From contig NZ_BJDJ01000009.1 in NCBI RefSeq assembly GCF_005405085.1, positions 1 through 64,000 of the forward strand: DNA of 64,000 nt. The letters are read 5' to 3'. How positions within the stretch are numbered: the first letter of the stretch is position 1; each line of letters opens with the position of its first letter. The position numbers and the translations under genes were made by a program. This DNA is from Lactiplantibacillus daowaiensis (GTDB lineage: Bacteria > Bacillota > Bacilli > Lactobacillales > Lactobacillaceae). Shown here one piece after another: positions 1 through 8,601 of the stretch. The notes below the pieces were generated by a model. It did no database searches. It saw nothing but the letters and a program-made list of their open reading frames with translations, and had not been told where the DNA came from.

Positions 1-79
1 CGACCATTAAAAATACATCATCAACAGACTGCCATTGAAAGATTCCGGGCTTGTTCGGATTAAACTTGTAATTTGCCAT
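1..79 (-). CDS. Partial hypothetical protein (5' end only)
   Basis: An open frame reads leftward from an ATG at 79 to the window edge, giving about 26 residues that begin MANYKFNPNKPG. No stop is seen before the edge. I see no good ribosome site upstream of the ATG, so the start is uncertain. The fragment is too short to assign a family. It diverges from the abiH-like gene that starts at 118. Confidence 0.4.
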   Translation of the reverse strand, partial: MANYKFNPNKPGIFQWQSVDDVFLMV

Positions 80-117
80 TTTAAAAAGATTATTTTGCTT
101 AGGAGGATAGTTATAGT

Positions 118-1047
118 ATGCAAGTATTTGTTATTGGAAATGGATTTGATCGTGCTCATGACTTACCGACTCAGTATACAGATTTTCGAAAATTTTTATT
201 GAGTGAGAATCCTTCATTTATTCAGACGATCGAAAAGCTTACAACTAGTAACTTAGATGAGTTATGGCACAATTTTGAAGATGGACTAGGAAAATTAAAT
301 GGAGAGTTCATTAGTAGTGAAGCACTGGATGAACGTAATGAATTCAATGAAGAATTTGATTATCCGTCTTTAGACGATGGTCATATTACTAGATTTCTTA
401 TATCAAAATATTTTGACGATTTAAATAGATTAGACGCACTTGTAAAGAAATGGATCACTAGTGTGAATATTTCAAAGACAAAAGCACTTTGTAAATATTC
501 CAGGGCTTTTAATAACCAATCGATTTTTATAAATTTCAATTACACATTAACTTTAGAAAACATTTATAAGATTCCGGAGAAAAATATATTACACATCCAT
601 GGTTCAGTGAATGATCAGCCAATTATGGGACATGGAAAAGATTTTAATCATCATGCTAAGGATCATTCTCCTAGAGATTCTAAACAAGAATATCTAGGAT
701 TCGATGGAGATCAAGTTATAAAATTTTTAGAAGCTTTTAACCAGGCAACTAATGATTTTTACCAGTCATCAACAAAGAATGTGAATGGATTTTTAAGTGT
801 TCTAGAAGATTTTATAAGGTCCAATGGGGATGATGGTGAAATTGACTCTATTGTCGTTCTTGGTCATTCGCTGGGAGAGGCAGATCTTCCATATTTCCAA
901 AAATTACTAAATATTTTAGATGGCGTAAAATGGAAAATTTCATACTTTAACGATAATGATTTTAAATTTAAGAAACACCAGTTAGAAAAAATTAAATGTC
1001 GAAAAGTGAAACTTTTTAAGGATGATAATACCGTGGAAGAAATATGA
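118..1047 (+). CDS. AbiH-type abortive infection protein
   Basis: This 309-residue protein has the hallmarks of the bacteriophage abortive infection AbiH family. They are an N-terminal VIGNGFDRAHDLPTQY motif (residues 5-20), an FNYTLTLE motif (140-147), an HIHG motif (159-162) and a C-terminal VVLGHSLGEAD motif (246-256). The length suits the family. AbiH was described in lactococci as a phage-resistance determinant; its biochemical activity is not established here. An AGGAGG site lies 11 bases before the ATG. The gene is clearly more AT-rich than most of the window, which suggests horizontal acquisition. It stands alone, with no partner gene in the same direction. Confidence 0.88.
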   Translation: MQVFVIGNGFDRAHDLPTQYTDFRKFLLSENPSFIQTIEKLTTSNLDELWHNFEDGLGKLNGEFISSEALDERNEFNEEFDYPSLDDGHITRFLISKYFDDLNRLDALVKKWITSVNISKTKALCKYSRAFNNQSIFINFNYTLTLENIYKIPEKNILHIHGSVNDQPIMGHGKDFNHHAKDHSPRDSKQEYLGFDGDQVIKFLEAFNQATNDFYQSSTKNVNGFLSVLEDFIRSNGDDGEIDSIVVLGHSLGEADLPYFQKLLNILDGVKWKISYFNDNDFKFKKHQLEKIKCRKVKLFKDDNTVEEI

Positions 1048-1476
1048 AATGAAAAAGGCTGACTTAACAGTATCTTTTGATATTGTATGAGAATAAGAAA
1101 TTAAGTACAGATTTTTCCGTTTACCGGCATTTAGTGGAACAAGCCTCAATAAAAAAACGATGTAGACGAAGTTACCTACCAAAATTTTATTAAAAAAATG
1201 AAGATATCCGTTTTTAAACGAAAAAAGCTCTTTCCGAATATCAATTCAGAAAGAACTTTTCTTTTACTTGACGTGAACGTCAATTCGTTCGCTTAGGTTG
1301 GAATAGCTCTTACTTCCATTCCGCCGTGGTGAAACGGTGAAAATTAAGTGATAATTGGTCAAACGACTGGCTACTTTTGGTTATAGTTAAACTAGCTTGA
1401 TGATGGGTTAAAAATCGCTGAATCATGTTTCAAGGAGAAAAAAGTTCTCGACACGTTAAGCAAGGAGGCACCAGCA
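1048..1476. other. Intergenic stretch without a supported gene
   Basis: About 430 bases separate the AbiH gene from the next translated region. I find one terminator-like hairpin (1223-1262) and no credible coding frame. The short opposite-strand frame at 982-1182 overlaps the AbiH gene and has no ribosome site. Confidence 0.5.
1223..1262 (+). terminator. Terminator-like hairpin
   Basis: AAAAGCTCTTTC pairs with GAAAGAACTTTT across a 14-15 base loop, with one G-U position, and T-rich sequence follows. It could end transcription from the AbiH gene, or the other way, because the arms begin and end in A/T runs. Confidence 0.55.
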
Positions 1477-1511
1477 ATGACTGAGTATAACTACTTTTCC
1501 TCGTTAAGCCG

Positions 1512-2021
1512 TTGCGAGTTTTATTTGATGTGTACCAGGATGAATGGAATCCCTTTCAAATCGATGAGAATAAATTTGTGAAAATTGTTGATCAGCGAAA
1601 ATCTGCGACGCATTTGCCAGGATGGGTTGATATCGGGATTGGTCCTAATGATGTTTTTTTAGCAAAACGAAGTGAGCTTGAAGCGCGAGGCAATTGGCTA
1701 ACGGCAGCACAGTATCAGTTGGCGATAAGCGAAAAGCAAATTTTAGAGCCGACTTGGTTGGATAAATCAGAGATACAATTTGAATTAAGGCGTTCACTGG
1801 AAGTACATCAATGGGTGCCGCAAAATAGCGATTCAAAATCAACCTACCTAATTCCGGTTTTCTTACCGATAGGAACTATTGGGAAAGTTAAGACTATTTC
1901 ATGGGATTTTGAAGGTACCGATGATAAACAATATTGGATGATGGAGATTGAGACCAGTGATGGCCGATGCTATGATGTCATGTATCCGGAACTTCTTGCA
2001 GCTTCTGTGGAACACAAGTGA
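1512..2021 (+). CDS. Hypothetical protein, probable 5' frameshift
   Basis: The frame gives 169 residues from a TTG at 1512, and I recognise no family. It is rich in Trp and acidic residues and has no signal peptide or membrane segment. The only strong ribosome site (AAGGAGG, 1462-1468) precedes an ATG at 1477 that lies in another frame. That frame (MTEYNYFSSLSR...) runs into a stop near 1580. The simplest reading is that translation once began at 1477 and that a one- or two-base indel between about 1490 and 1530 separated the start from the body. The gene may therefore be broken, or may be expressed weakly from TTG. Confidence 0.5.
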   Translation: MRVLFDVYQDEWNPFQIDENKFVKIVDQRKSATHLPGWVDIGIGPNDVFLAKRSELEARGNWLTAAQYQLAISEKQILEPTWLDKSEIQFELRRSLEVHQWVPQNSDSKSTYLIPVFLPIGTIGKVKTISWDFEGTDDKQYWMMEIETSDGRCYDVMYPELLAASVEHK

Positions 2022-2096
2022 TGAAACGAAATGAATTTCTATTAATTCGCTAGTATAGTGAGGATAATAAATGAACGGGTTTAGAAAGGCTGACTA

Positions 2097-3086
2097 ATGA
2101 GAATTTTAAATATTATTGATCATATCTTAGACAAAGATTCTGGCAACGTAGTCTTGTCGCAAAAAGAAATTCCAAAGGATAATCTGGAAGTTTCTAAGTA
2201 TGTTGAAAAGGTTATTGAAAAACTTTTTAGAAGTGAATACTTAGAATTGGATTTACAGCGGATTCCAATGTTAGCACAGTTTTGGCAAGGCAGTGATGAT
2301 TTTCAACAGAATACTGAAAAGTTTGCGCTGGATTATTTTGAAGCAATCAAGGTGCATGAAAAGATTCCTGGTGGAGACTTGTTATTCTTTAATGTTGAAC
2401 TAGACGACTTAAGTCACGTGATTGGGATTGCAAAGTTAGACTATACGCAACGCTATATCCACAACGTTGAGTATGACGACGATGTTTTGGTCAACAATAT
2501 CGTTAAGAATAATAGTATCTTGCCGTCACCGGGGCAAGGTGTCAAAAACATGATTTTAATTGATCAAGAGAAAGTCAAAATTCGCGAGCAGCAATATACT
2601 GGCGAAAGTGGTAAATGGCTGATGTCCAAGGACTTTCTGAATATTGCGGCGGTGCCAACAAAAGTTTCGACTGACGTTAAACAGATTAAGAAATCGATTC
2701 AAAAAATTTCTGAAAAGTATGATGATGCCGACGACTTTGCCGTGACCTCTAAAACCCAACAGGCGATTCACGATAGTCTCGAGAACGATGGCGTCATTGA
2801 TAATGATTACATTGCCGACGTGGTCTTTGAGCAAAAAGAAGAAGCTAAAGCAGAGTTCAAAGACCAACTGGCAAAAAAGGCCATTGAACCAGTTGTGACA
2901 GTACCGAATGCCAACTATTTTGAAAAGAAATATGAGCGGCAAAAGATCAAACTGGATAATGGGATTGAAATCAATGTACCGATTAGTTTGTTGAAGAATC
3001 GGGATGCGATTGAGTTTGAGACGAATCCAGATGGGAGTACTTCGGTAGTTATTAAGAATGTGGGGAGCTTGAAGAGTAACTTTTAG
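2097..3086 (+). CDS. Nucleoid-associated protein (37-kDa NdpA/YejK-like family)
   Basis: The protein has 329 residues. It matches the 37-kDa nucleoid-associated protein family (E. coli YejK/NdpA type) in overall plan: an N-terminal segment with NIIDHILDK, a central GDLLFF-containing core followed by the IRE motif region, and a C-terminal KIKLDNGIEINVPISLL element near residues 285-301. Family members bind nucleoid DNA; homologues in Gram-positive bacteria often sit in accessory islands near defence or phage genes, as here. The start at 2097 gives the expected length. Assignment is by motif recall and was not checked by alignment. Confidence 0.7.
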   Translation: MRILNIIDHILDKDSGNVVLSQKEIPKDNLEVSKYVEKVIEKLFRSEYLELDLQRIPMLAQFWQGSDDFQQNTEKFALDYFEAIKVHEKIPGGDLLFFNVELDDLSHVIGIAKLDYTQRYIHNVEYDDDVLVNNIVKNNSILPSPGQGVKNMILIDQEKVKIREQQYTGESGKWLMSKDFLNIAAVPTKVSTDVKQIKKSIQKISEKYDDADDFAVTSKTQQAIHDSLENDGVIDNDYIADVVFEQKEEAKAEFKDQLAKKAIEPVVTVPNANYFEKKYERQKIKLDNGIEINVPISLLKNRDAIEFETNPDGSTSVVIKNVGSLKSNF

Positions 3087-3268
3087 GGCTTAGCTTGGTA
3101 AAAAATGGGCGATAAAATCATGGTAGTGGTGACTTTATCGACCATCTTTTGGTTAGGTTAAAATGCTATAATACAACAGTCAATTAACTTGGCGAAACGA
3201 TACTTTGGAGGGTGGCTTTAGCTAAAATAATTGAGCTAAGCCACAACTGGATAAGGGGATTTGGATAA

Positions 3269-3685
3269 ATGAAGAAAGCATTATTATCAGTCGCGGCGGT
3301 ATTATTATTAACGCCGATGGTTATGACGGCACAACCAGTACAAGCCGCAAGTTGGCATAGTGGCGCGCCTAAAGCGATTCGGGGAAAATATCAGGCAAAG
3401 AAGCATAGCTCAGCGCAAGGATTTGGTGATATTTATCAAATCACGGCGCACACCTATACTTATGGGGCTTCTGGAATGCCAGGTTTTCAAGCAACAAAGT
3501 TACGTTACAAGAAGTTAAGCGCGCATACTTGGCGCTTACAAGGTAAAGTAAAAGCGAATCCGTCAGTGCACTTCAGTAAAATCGACGAAAAGATTTATCG
3601 TAAAGGTAAAAAGTTTGCCGCAACCGATTATGGGACTAAGTTTAGTAAACTGAGTTGGGCAACAAAAGTTTCAGCGTTTCATTAG
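3269..3685 (+). CDS. Small secreted basic protein, unknown function
   Basis: This 138-residue protein begins with a classical signal peptide: MKK, a hydrophobic core rich in Leu/Val/Ala to about residue 20, and a VQAAS cleavage context near 26-28. The mature part is Lys- and aromatic-rich, with many His-Thr-Tyr clusters and no cysteine, resembling the small extracellular proteins common in the L. plantarum group. I do not recognise a catalytic motif. A strong terminator follows at 3703-3747, so it is probably monocistronic. Confidence 0.75.
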   Translation: MKKALLSVAAVLLLTPMVMTAQPVQAASWHSGAPKAIRGKYQAKKHSSAQGFGDIYQITAHTYTYGASGMPGFQATKLRYKKLSAHTWRLQGKVKANPSVHFSKIDEKIYRKGKKFAATDYGTKFSKLSWATKVSAFH

Positions 3686-3702
3686 GCGATTAAGCCCAAA
3701 AT

Positions 3703-3747
3703 AATGGCCCCTACTTTCATCGGCAAAAGATGAAAGTAGGGGCCATT
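3703..3747. terminator. Bidirectional terminator
   Basis: AATGGCCCCTACTTTCATC pairs perfectly with its complement across a seven-base loop. It lies between the secreted protein gene (+) and a convergent gene (-), and can serve both. Confidence 0.85.
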
Positions 3748-3758
3748 TGGTGTTTGAT

Positions 3759-4526
3759 TTAATGTGTCGCGGCGTATTTAACCATTTCGGAGAATTCAAC
3801 GGCTAAGTGCCATTTGTGACCGTTGATGATTTCAGTCGGGGTGCCACTTGGTAGGTAGGCGGCCAAGATTGCATCAAAGCCAGTCGCAGTTGGCCGAATT
3901 TGATGGTAAGCACGCCAGCCATAGCCTAAGGTGTCATCATCGCTCGTTAAGGCCACGTAGCCACCCATTTGGATTGGGTAAGTTGGATCAGGCGTGGTTG
4001 GTTTGAAATCACCAGTTTCAGGGTAGAGCGTCATTTCTGTTGGTTCACCAAAGCAGCCAAAGGTTTCGATAATGTGCTGACCGGTAATGGTGTTGCCGAC
4101 TGAGTAGAAATGTTCTGGATTGATGATGGCGGCAAAGTCACTTTCAAGTTCGCTCCCCATAACTTTTTGTAGTTGTGGCATGGCTAAGCCTTCGACATGC
4201 ATGATGACTTGGCCTTCTTGTAAATCTTGGTTGCCATTGGAGTTGGCAGCAACTTGTTTCCAGAAGGTATCTGAGGCAGCCAGTGGTGCTTTATATAAAG
4301 CTTTCATGTCAGCTAAATCAGCATATTTAGCTTTGGTGTCTAGTAAAAGTTGCTTTGCTTCTGCGTAAGGGAGTAAGTTAATGTCGATGGCACTAAGCGC
4401 GATATCGGCGCCGAGTGTTTTCATTTCTTGCAACACATGTTTGATGCGCCATTCTTGAACTTTAGCTAGTTCGTCTTGGGTTACGGGTGTGTTGTCGATG
4501 GTAATATCAATTTTTAAAGCTGTCAT
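3759..4526 (-). CDS. Conserved hypothetical cytoplasmic protein
   Basis: I place the start at the ATG at 4526 (MTALKIDITID), giving 255 residues, because AAAGGGG lies about ten bases upstream. A longer frame to 4607 exists but has no ribosome site. The protein is acidic, with no signal peptide and no membrane segment. A helical N-terminal half is followed by a beta-rich C-terminal half that includes GYVALTSDDDTLGYGWRAYHQ. I do not recognise the family. It stands alone between the shared terminator at 3703-3747 and a divergent accessory gene. Confidence 0.7.
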   Translation of the reverse strand: MTALKIDITIDNTPVTQDELAKVQEWRIKHVLQEMKTLGADIALSAIDINLLPYAEAKQLLLDTKAKYADLADMKALYKAPLAASDTFWKQVAANSNGNQDLQEGQVIMHVEGLAMPQLQKVMGSELESDFAAIINPEHFYSVGNTITGQHIIETFGCFGEPTEMTLYPETGDFKPTTPDPTYPIQMGGYVALTSDDDTLGYGWRAYHQIRPTATGFDAILAAYLPSGTPTEIINGHKWHLAVEFSEMVKYAATH

Positions 4527-4726
4527 TGAAAAGGCCCCTTTCGGTATTGGCTGTGTTTTTGTTGTTGATAAGAGCTTATCAGGTTGATAGGGATTGGGGA
4601 ACGACAATAATTGAAACTGTGTAGATTAATACTACAATGTGTAGAATAAGCAGTGCTGTTGGATGAAATCTTTTAGCCATTCTGTTGCGTAATTACCTAT
4701 AGACAAAGGTGATGGAGGATGACGCA

Positions 4727-5248
4727 TTGAGAAAACAGTTAAAGCAATTAGGCAGTAGCGAACGGCATACATTTCAAGGTGTTTTTAAAGGTGTTGGCTT
4801 CAAAAGTAGTTATCGTAATCACTATTTGCCAACACTTGTTTTGGAACAAATTACTTTTGAAGGTAAGATCATGACGAACCATCTGTGGTGTAACTATACC
4901 AGGCAATTCTCAAAGCTGGGGGTTTTAAAGATTGGTGATGTGGTACAGTTTGATGCACGGATAAAGCGATATACTAAGGGGTATAAAACAAGTTCTAAAA
5001 AGGTTGATTACGGGATTGAACGGCCAACTAAAGTTGTCTTACTTGAAGAGACTGAGACGCCCCGTTTGAGTCTACCCGATGCACTTACTGATAAAAATGC
5101 ATTGATTGGGTATATCATGATGACAAATGAAGCCTATTATCTAGCAACCGGTCGGCCATATGACGAATGGTATGTTATGCAATTTAAGGCTTGGCGGGAG
5201 CGACAGGGGAATAAGGCAGATAACGACGCTTCATCAGAAAACGGATAA
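4727..5248 (+). CDS. Hypothetical accessory protein
   Basis: I choose the TTG at 4727 (MRKQLKQLG) because TGGAGGA lies seven bases upstream; the GTG at 4709 and ATG at 4712 overlap that site. This gives 173 residues. The middle (about 15-110) has alternating hydrophobic strands, and its GVFKGVGFKSSYRNHYLPT and KIGDVVQFDARIKRYTKGY segments could form a small beta barrel such as an OB fold; that is inference. The C-terminal part is helical and charged. Genes of this kind occur in prophages and islands. The next gene follows after 88 bases on the same strand. Confidence 0.6.
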   Translation: MRKQLKQLGSSERHTFQGVFKGVGFKSSYRNHYLPTLVLEQITFEGKIMTNHLWCNYTRQFSKLGVLKIGDVVQFDARIKRYTKGYKTSSKKVDYGIERPTKVVLLEETETPRLSLPDALTDKNALIGYIMMTNEAYYLATGRPYDEWYVMQFKAWRERQGNKADNDASSENG

Positions 5249-5336
5249 TTAATGATGGTGGCCATAAAAACGCGATTAGTCACTTTTGGGTATTTAGAAA
5301 TGATTTTATAGTAAATATTGAAAGAGGTCATTTAAG

Positions 5337-5810
5337 ATGGATGAAAAAATAGCAATCAAATACTTAAACTTGCTGCCTTCATATGGGTACGCCTTAACCA
5401 ATACTTCTGACTTTGACACGGTAGACTGGGCGGCCCAGCAGCATAAGACGGGCTACATTGACGAAAGAGATTTGAGCTTACATATAGATGACGATAAGCA
5501 TACGGTAGTTTATGTCCGGCTAGCAACGCCAGCGGAGGTTAAAAAAGGGCGTAACGAAAATACTGCGCCTAATCCGGCTCAGTATATGACAGCTGATATG
5601 CTGAAGGTCCATCTTGATGCGACAGAAAGCTATACGGATAAAAAGCGTCATGCGCGTAAACCGATACCTAGCCTAAATCAGTATGAGCATATGCCTAAGC
5701 AAGATGAAAAGTCTCGTGAAATGGCCGAGGGACTTATGAAAATGATATCAGTTCTCAAATCTGGTTCACAGCAAACGGGCGAATCAGCAAAAGAGGATAA
5801 AGATGAATGA
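5337..5810 (+). CDS. Hypothetical accessory protein
   Basis: This 157-residue charged protein has an ATG start preceded by AAAGAGGTC. It shows no signal peptide, membrane segment or catalytic motif. A mixed alpha/beta N-terminal half (to about residue 80) is followed by a hydrophilic, Lys/Glu-rich tail that is probably flexible. It follows the gene at 4727 in the same direction and may share its transcript. No family recognised. Confidence 0.6.
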   Translation: MDEKIAIKYLNLLPSYGYALTNTSDFDTVDWAAQQHKTGYIDERDLSLHIDDDKHTVVYVRLATPAEVKKGRNENTAPNPAQYMTADMLKVHLDATESYTDKKRHARKPIPSLNQYEHMPKQDEKSREMAEGLMKMISVLKSGSQQTGESAKEDKDE

Positions 5811-6190
5811 GGTAGATAATTAGTTATGACAGTCATTATCCGTTGCTTGAGTCGTATCACAAGATAAGGTCTGACTGCACGTTGCATGTGAAAGGTCGGC
5901 CGAATAACTTCGTGATTAATCTTATTGAGCAGCTTGCGACAGGCTTTAGTGTTAGTTCGATATTTTCAATTGTTGTGAAGATTGAAATGAATATAGCGTT
6001 AGTGGTTTTGTTTTGGATACCAGTCAATAGAGAAATGCGTTGTATGCTGAGACTAGTCAGTGTGCAATGCATTTTTTGTTGTATGTATTAATTTTTATAA
6101 AGTTAACGATAATTTGTTAGAAGTATCGACAGATCATGTCATTTTATTAGATAATAGTAACAACGCAATACATAGAGGAGGCATTACAAT
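5811..6190. other. AT-rich intergenic stretch
   Basis: About 380 bases without a supported gene. Frames of 71-82 codons occur on both strands but lack ribosome sites and resemble random hydrophobic translations. The last 120 bases are very AT-rich and probably hold the promoter for the nuclease-helicase gene. Confidence 0.4.
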
Positions 6191-8002
6191 TTGGAGGAAA
6201 CTAAATCAATTGAACCATTAATCGAGGTTAAACCAATTGTGGATGTGGTTCCTTATAATGTCGATTATGAAGAAGCGCTAGCAAAGAAAAGCAATGGCGA
6301 TGAGCTTATCTTTGAATATCCAACTGTTTATGTTATTTCTGATAAACAGGCGGAACAAAAGCAAGCAAAAGTACCACAGTTTACCGTGTATGTAGGTGAG
6401 ACCAGCAATATTGGGAAGCGGACACGCCAACATTTAGATGGAGATACTAAGGTTCGAGAAGATTGGAAAAAATTAAAAGATAGTCCTAACGCTGAGATGA
6501 TGGTGGTTGGTGATCAATATTTTAATAAGTCACTGACGCTAGACATTGAAAATCGTTTAATGATGTACTTATTGAGTGTCGATAATATTCGGCACTTAAA
6601 TAATCGTCGTACTAATCCACAGCGTAAATATTTTATGTCGGATCAATTTGATGAAATCTTTGCGGGTGTTTGGGATGCGTTAAGGGATAAAAAGCCTGAA
6701 TTATTTCCAGCGCAAACGGACATTGAAAGTTCCGCAATTTTTAAAGCTTCACCGTTTCACGCGTTGAATGCAACGCAACTTGAGGGGAAAAGTGAGATTT
6801 TTAATCGTGTGGCGCATGTATTAAGTAATACCAAAAAGGTGGATAATCAAGAAGCTGCCGTTATCTTCATTGCAGGTCAAGCCGGGACTGGTAAGACAGT
6901 CTTACTTAGCAACCTTTTCAATGATTTGGTTAATAGTGAACTGACTAGTCATAAAGGGGTTAATTTATTAGTTAATCATGACCAACAATTAATTGTCTAT
7001 AAACAGATTGCTAATAAACTAGGCTTAGATCGTGATAATAATGATGTGGTCTGCAAGCCAACACACTTTATCAATGAACATCAGAAGCCTGGGGTCAAGC
7101 CAGCCGATGTTATCTTAGTTGATGAAGCTCATTTATTATGGACGCATGGTAAACAAGCCTATCGTGGTCAGAATCAGTTACAAGATTTATTGAAATTAGC
7201 AAAAGTCGTTATTATTGTGTTTGATAAGTATCAGATTTTAACGACCGATGAGTATTTGGATAATGCCGCCATTAATCATTTAGAGAAAGTTGCCTCACGA
7301 ACTGGGAATACGATTACGTTGAAAGACCAAGAACGAATGGTTGCAAATCCCGCGACAATTGACTGGTTACACAATCTAGCGATTAATCAAGAAGTAGCGC
7401 CGATACCAGCTGATGAGCAGTATGAATTAAAAGTTGCGCGAACACCGGCAGAAGTTTATCAACGGATTAAGGCTTTAGACCAAAATAAAGGGCAAGCACC
7501 GGCTAGTTTGGCCCGGATGTTAGCGACGTTTGACTGGAAATATGTTGATAAAAAGAAACCTAAAGATGGTAAAACGTGGAACGTTACTGTTGGTGATTGG
7601 CAATTACCTTGGAATCTACAAGTACCGGTCTCATCCAAACAAAAAAAGCGGAACAAAACGCTAGCTTGGGCTGAACAGCCACAAACGATTGATGAAATTG
7701 GATCGACGTATACGATTCAAGGATTTGACTTGAACTATGCGGGTTTAATTATTGGCCCGTCAGTGACTTATCGAGATGGTCGAATCGTCTTTGATCCAAG
7801 CGCTAGCATGAATAAGCGAGCCACTAATAATCGGACTTGGAAAGGTCAGAAGATTAATGTCGCTAAAGAATTATTGCGTAATGAATTGAATGTTTTGTTA
7901 ACACGTGGGGTGCATGGCTTATATATCTATGCGGTGGATCAGCAATTGCAACATGCTTTATTAACGGCGGCAGGTCATGAACATATTTTGGGGGAAGTTT
8001 AA
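6191..8002 (+). CDS. GIY-YIG nuclease fused to DUF2075 (Schlafen-like) helicase/ATPase
   Basis: The protein has 603 residues from a TTG start, with AGAGGAGG about ten bases upstream. Residues 45-140 form a GIY-YIG-type nuclease domain: paired TVYVIS and VYVGE strands, Arg77, a candidate metal-binding Glu120 in DIENRLMMYL, and Asn137. The rest is a DUF2075-type P-loop helicase domain, with Walker A GQAGTGKT (229-236), Walker B VILVDEAH (307-314), a QERM segment, and a C-terminal TIQGFDLNYAGLIIGPS helicase motif. Such proteins are predicted nucleic-acid processing or defence factors. The stop directly abuts the start of the MazG-like gene, so the two are translationally coupled. The activity in this strain is inference. 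Confidence 0.88.
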   Translation: MEETKSIEPLIEVKPIVDVVPYNVDYEEALAKKSNGDELIFEYPTVYVISDKQAEQKQAKVPQFTVYVGETSNIGKRTRQHLDGDTKVREDWKKLKDSPNAEMMVVGDQYFNKSLTLDIENRLMMYLLSVDNIRHLNNRRTNPQRKYFMSDQFDEIFAGVWDALRDKKPELFPAQTDIESSAIFKASPFHALNATQLEGKSEIFNRVAHVLSNTKKVDNQEAAVIFIAGQAGTGKTVLLSNLFNDLVNSELTSHKGVNLLVNHDQQLIVYKQIANKLGLDRDNNDVVCKPTHFINEHQKPGVKPADVILVDEAHLLWTHGKQAYRGQNQLQDLLKLAKVVIIVFDKYQILTTDEYLDNAAINHLEKVASRTGNTITLKDQERMVANPATIDWLHNLAINQEVAPIPADEQYELKVARTPAEVYQRIKALDQNKGQAPASLARMLATFDWKYVDKKKPKDGKTWNVTVGDWQLPWNLQVPVSSKQKKRNKTLAWAEQPQTIDEIGSTYTIQGFDLNYAGLIIGPSVTYRDGRIVFDPSASMNKRATNNRTWKGQKINVAKELLRNELNVLLTRGVHGLYIYAVDQQLQHALLTAAGHEHILGEV

Positions 8003-8314
8003 ATGGATTATAAAGAAGTTGAACAAGCATTAATGGCCTTTCGAGATAAGAAAGGCTGGCAAAAGTATCATAATCTCAAGGATTTAGCGATTTCGCTTAA
8101 CTTGGAAGCTAGTGAAGTTCTAGAAATCTTTCAATGGCAACCGAGTGATCATGAATTGAGTGACGTTGAACGTCAACATTTGGAAGAAGAATTGGCGGAT
8201 ACATTGATTTATACGTTTTATATGTGTGAAAAATTGCATGTTGATCCAATGGATATTGTGGCTAAGAAGATGAAATCTAACCAGTCACGGCATTGGGAGA
8301 CTGAAGCGAAGTAA
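8003..8314 (+). CDS. MazG-like nucleotide pyrophosphohydrolase
   Basis: This 103-residue protein is a small all-alpha pyrophosphohydrolase of the MazG-like/dCTPase type. It carries EASEVLEIFQW (an EExxE-like site) and EEELADTLIYTF (an ExxD site), which together would bind Mg2+ and a nucleoside triphosphate. Family members hydrolyse (d)NTPs to monophosphates. The ATG follows the preceding TAA with no gap, so it is coupled to the nuclease-helicase gene. Pairing suggests that the nucleotide pool is altered together with helicase/nuclease action, for example against phage; that is inference. Confidence 0.85.
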   Translation: MDYKEVEQALMAFRDKKGWQKYHNLKDLAISLNLEASEVLEIFQWQPSDHELSDVERQHLEEELADTLIYTFYMCEKLHVDPMDIVAKKMKSNQSRHWETEAK

Positions 8315-8399
8315 GACTAACAAGATAAAAAAGTTCAAGCAGTTCTCAGATACAATAAGCTATTATTGGTAGCGATTCGAGTTGTGTCAGAACGTTTTA

Positions 8400-8445
8400 G
8401 CAGCTGTTATCACTAGTTATAAGTGATAGCAGCTTTTTTTATTTT
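8400..8445 (+). terminator. Rho-independent terminator
   Basis: GCTGTTATCACT pairs with AGTGATAGCAGC (one G-U) across an eight-base loop, and a run of seven T follows. It ends the nuclease-helicase/MazG transcript. Confidence 0.88.
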
Positions 8446-8561
8446 ATGATGATAGCACGAAAGGTGATGTAGTTCGTTGATGCATAAGTTATCAGACAGC
8501 CATCAAAACGTAAGTAGGGAAGTTTTCCAAACGGAAGTGAAAAAATCTGAACTTTAATATT

Positions 8562-8575
8562 TGTAAGCGCTCACA
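8562..8575 (+). promoter_or_regulatory. Catabolite responsive element (cre)
   Basis: TGTAAGCGCTCACA matches the low-GC Gram-positive cre consensus TGWNANCGNTNWCA at every defined position. It lies 26 bases before the regulator start. CcpA bound here would repress the operon when preferred sugars are present. Confidence 0.85.
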
Positions 8576-8601
8576 TAGACTTGTAAGTGAGGTAAGGAAA
8601 G

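Noticed and set aside
982-1182. 66-codon frame on the minus strand
   Set aside because: It overlaps the AbiH gene, has no ribosome site and reads as random hydrophobic sequence.
2556-2942. 128-codon frame opposite the nucleoid protein gene
   Set aside because: Wholly inside a well-supported gene and rich in Phe/Leu from reverse reading.
5843-6091. 82-codon frame in the gap before the nuclease-helicase gene
   Set aside because: No ribosome site and Cys-rich random-looking translation.
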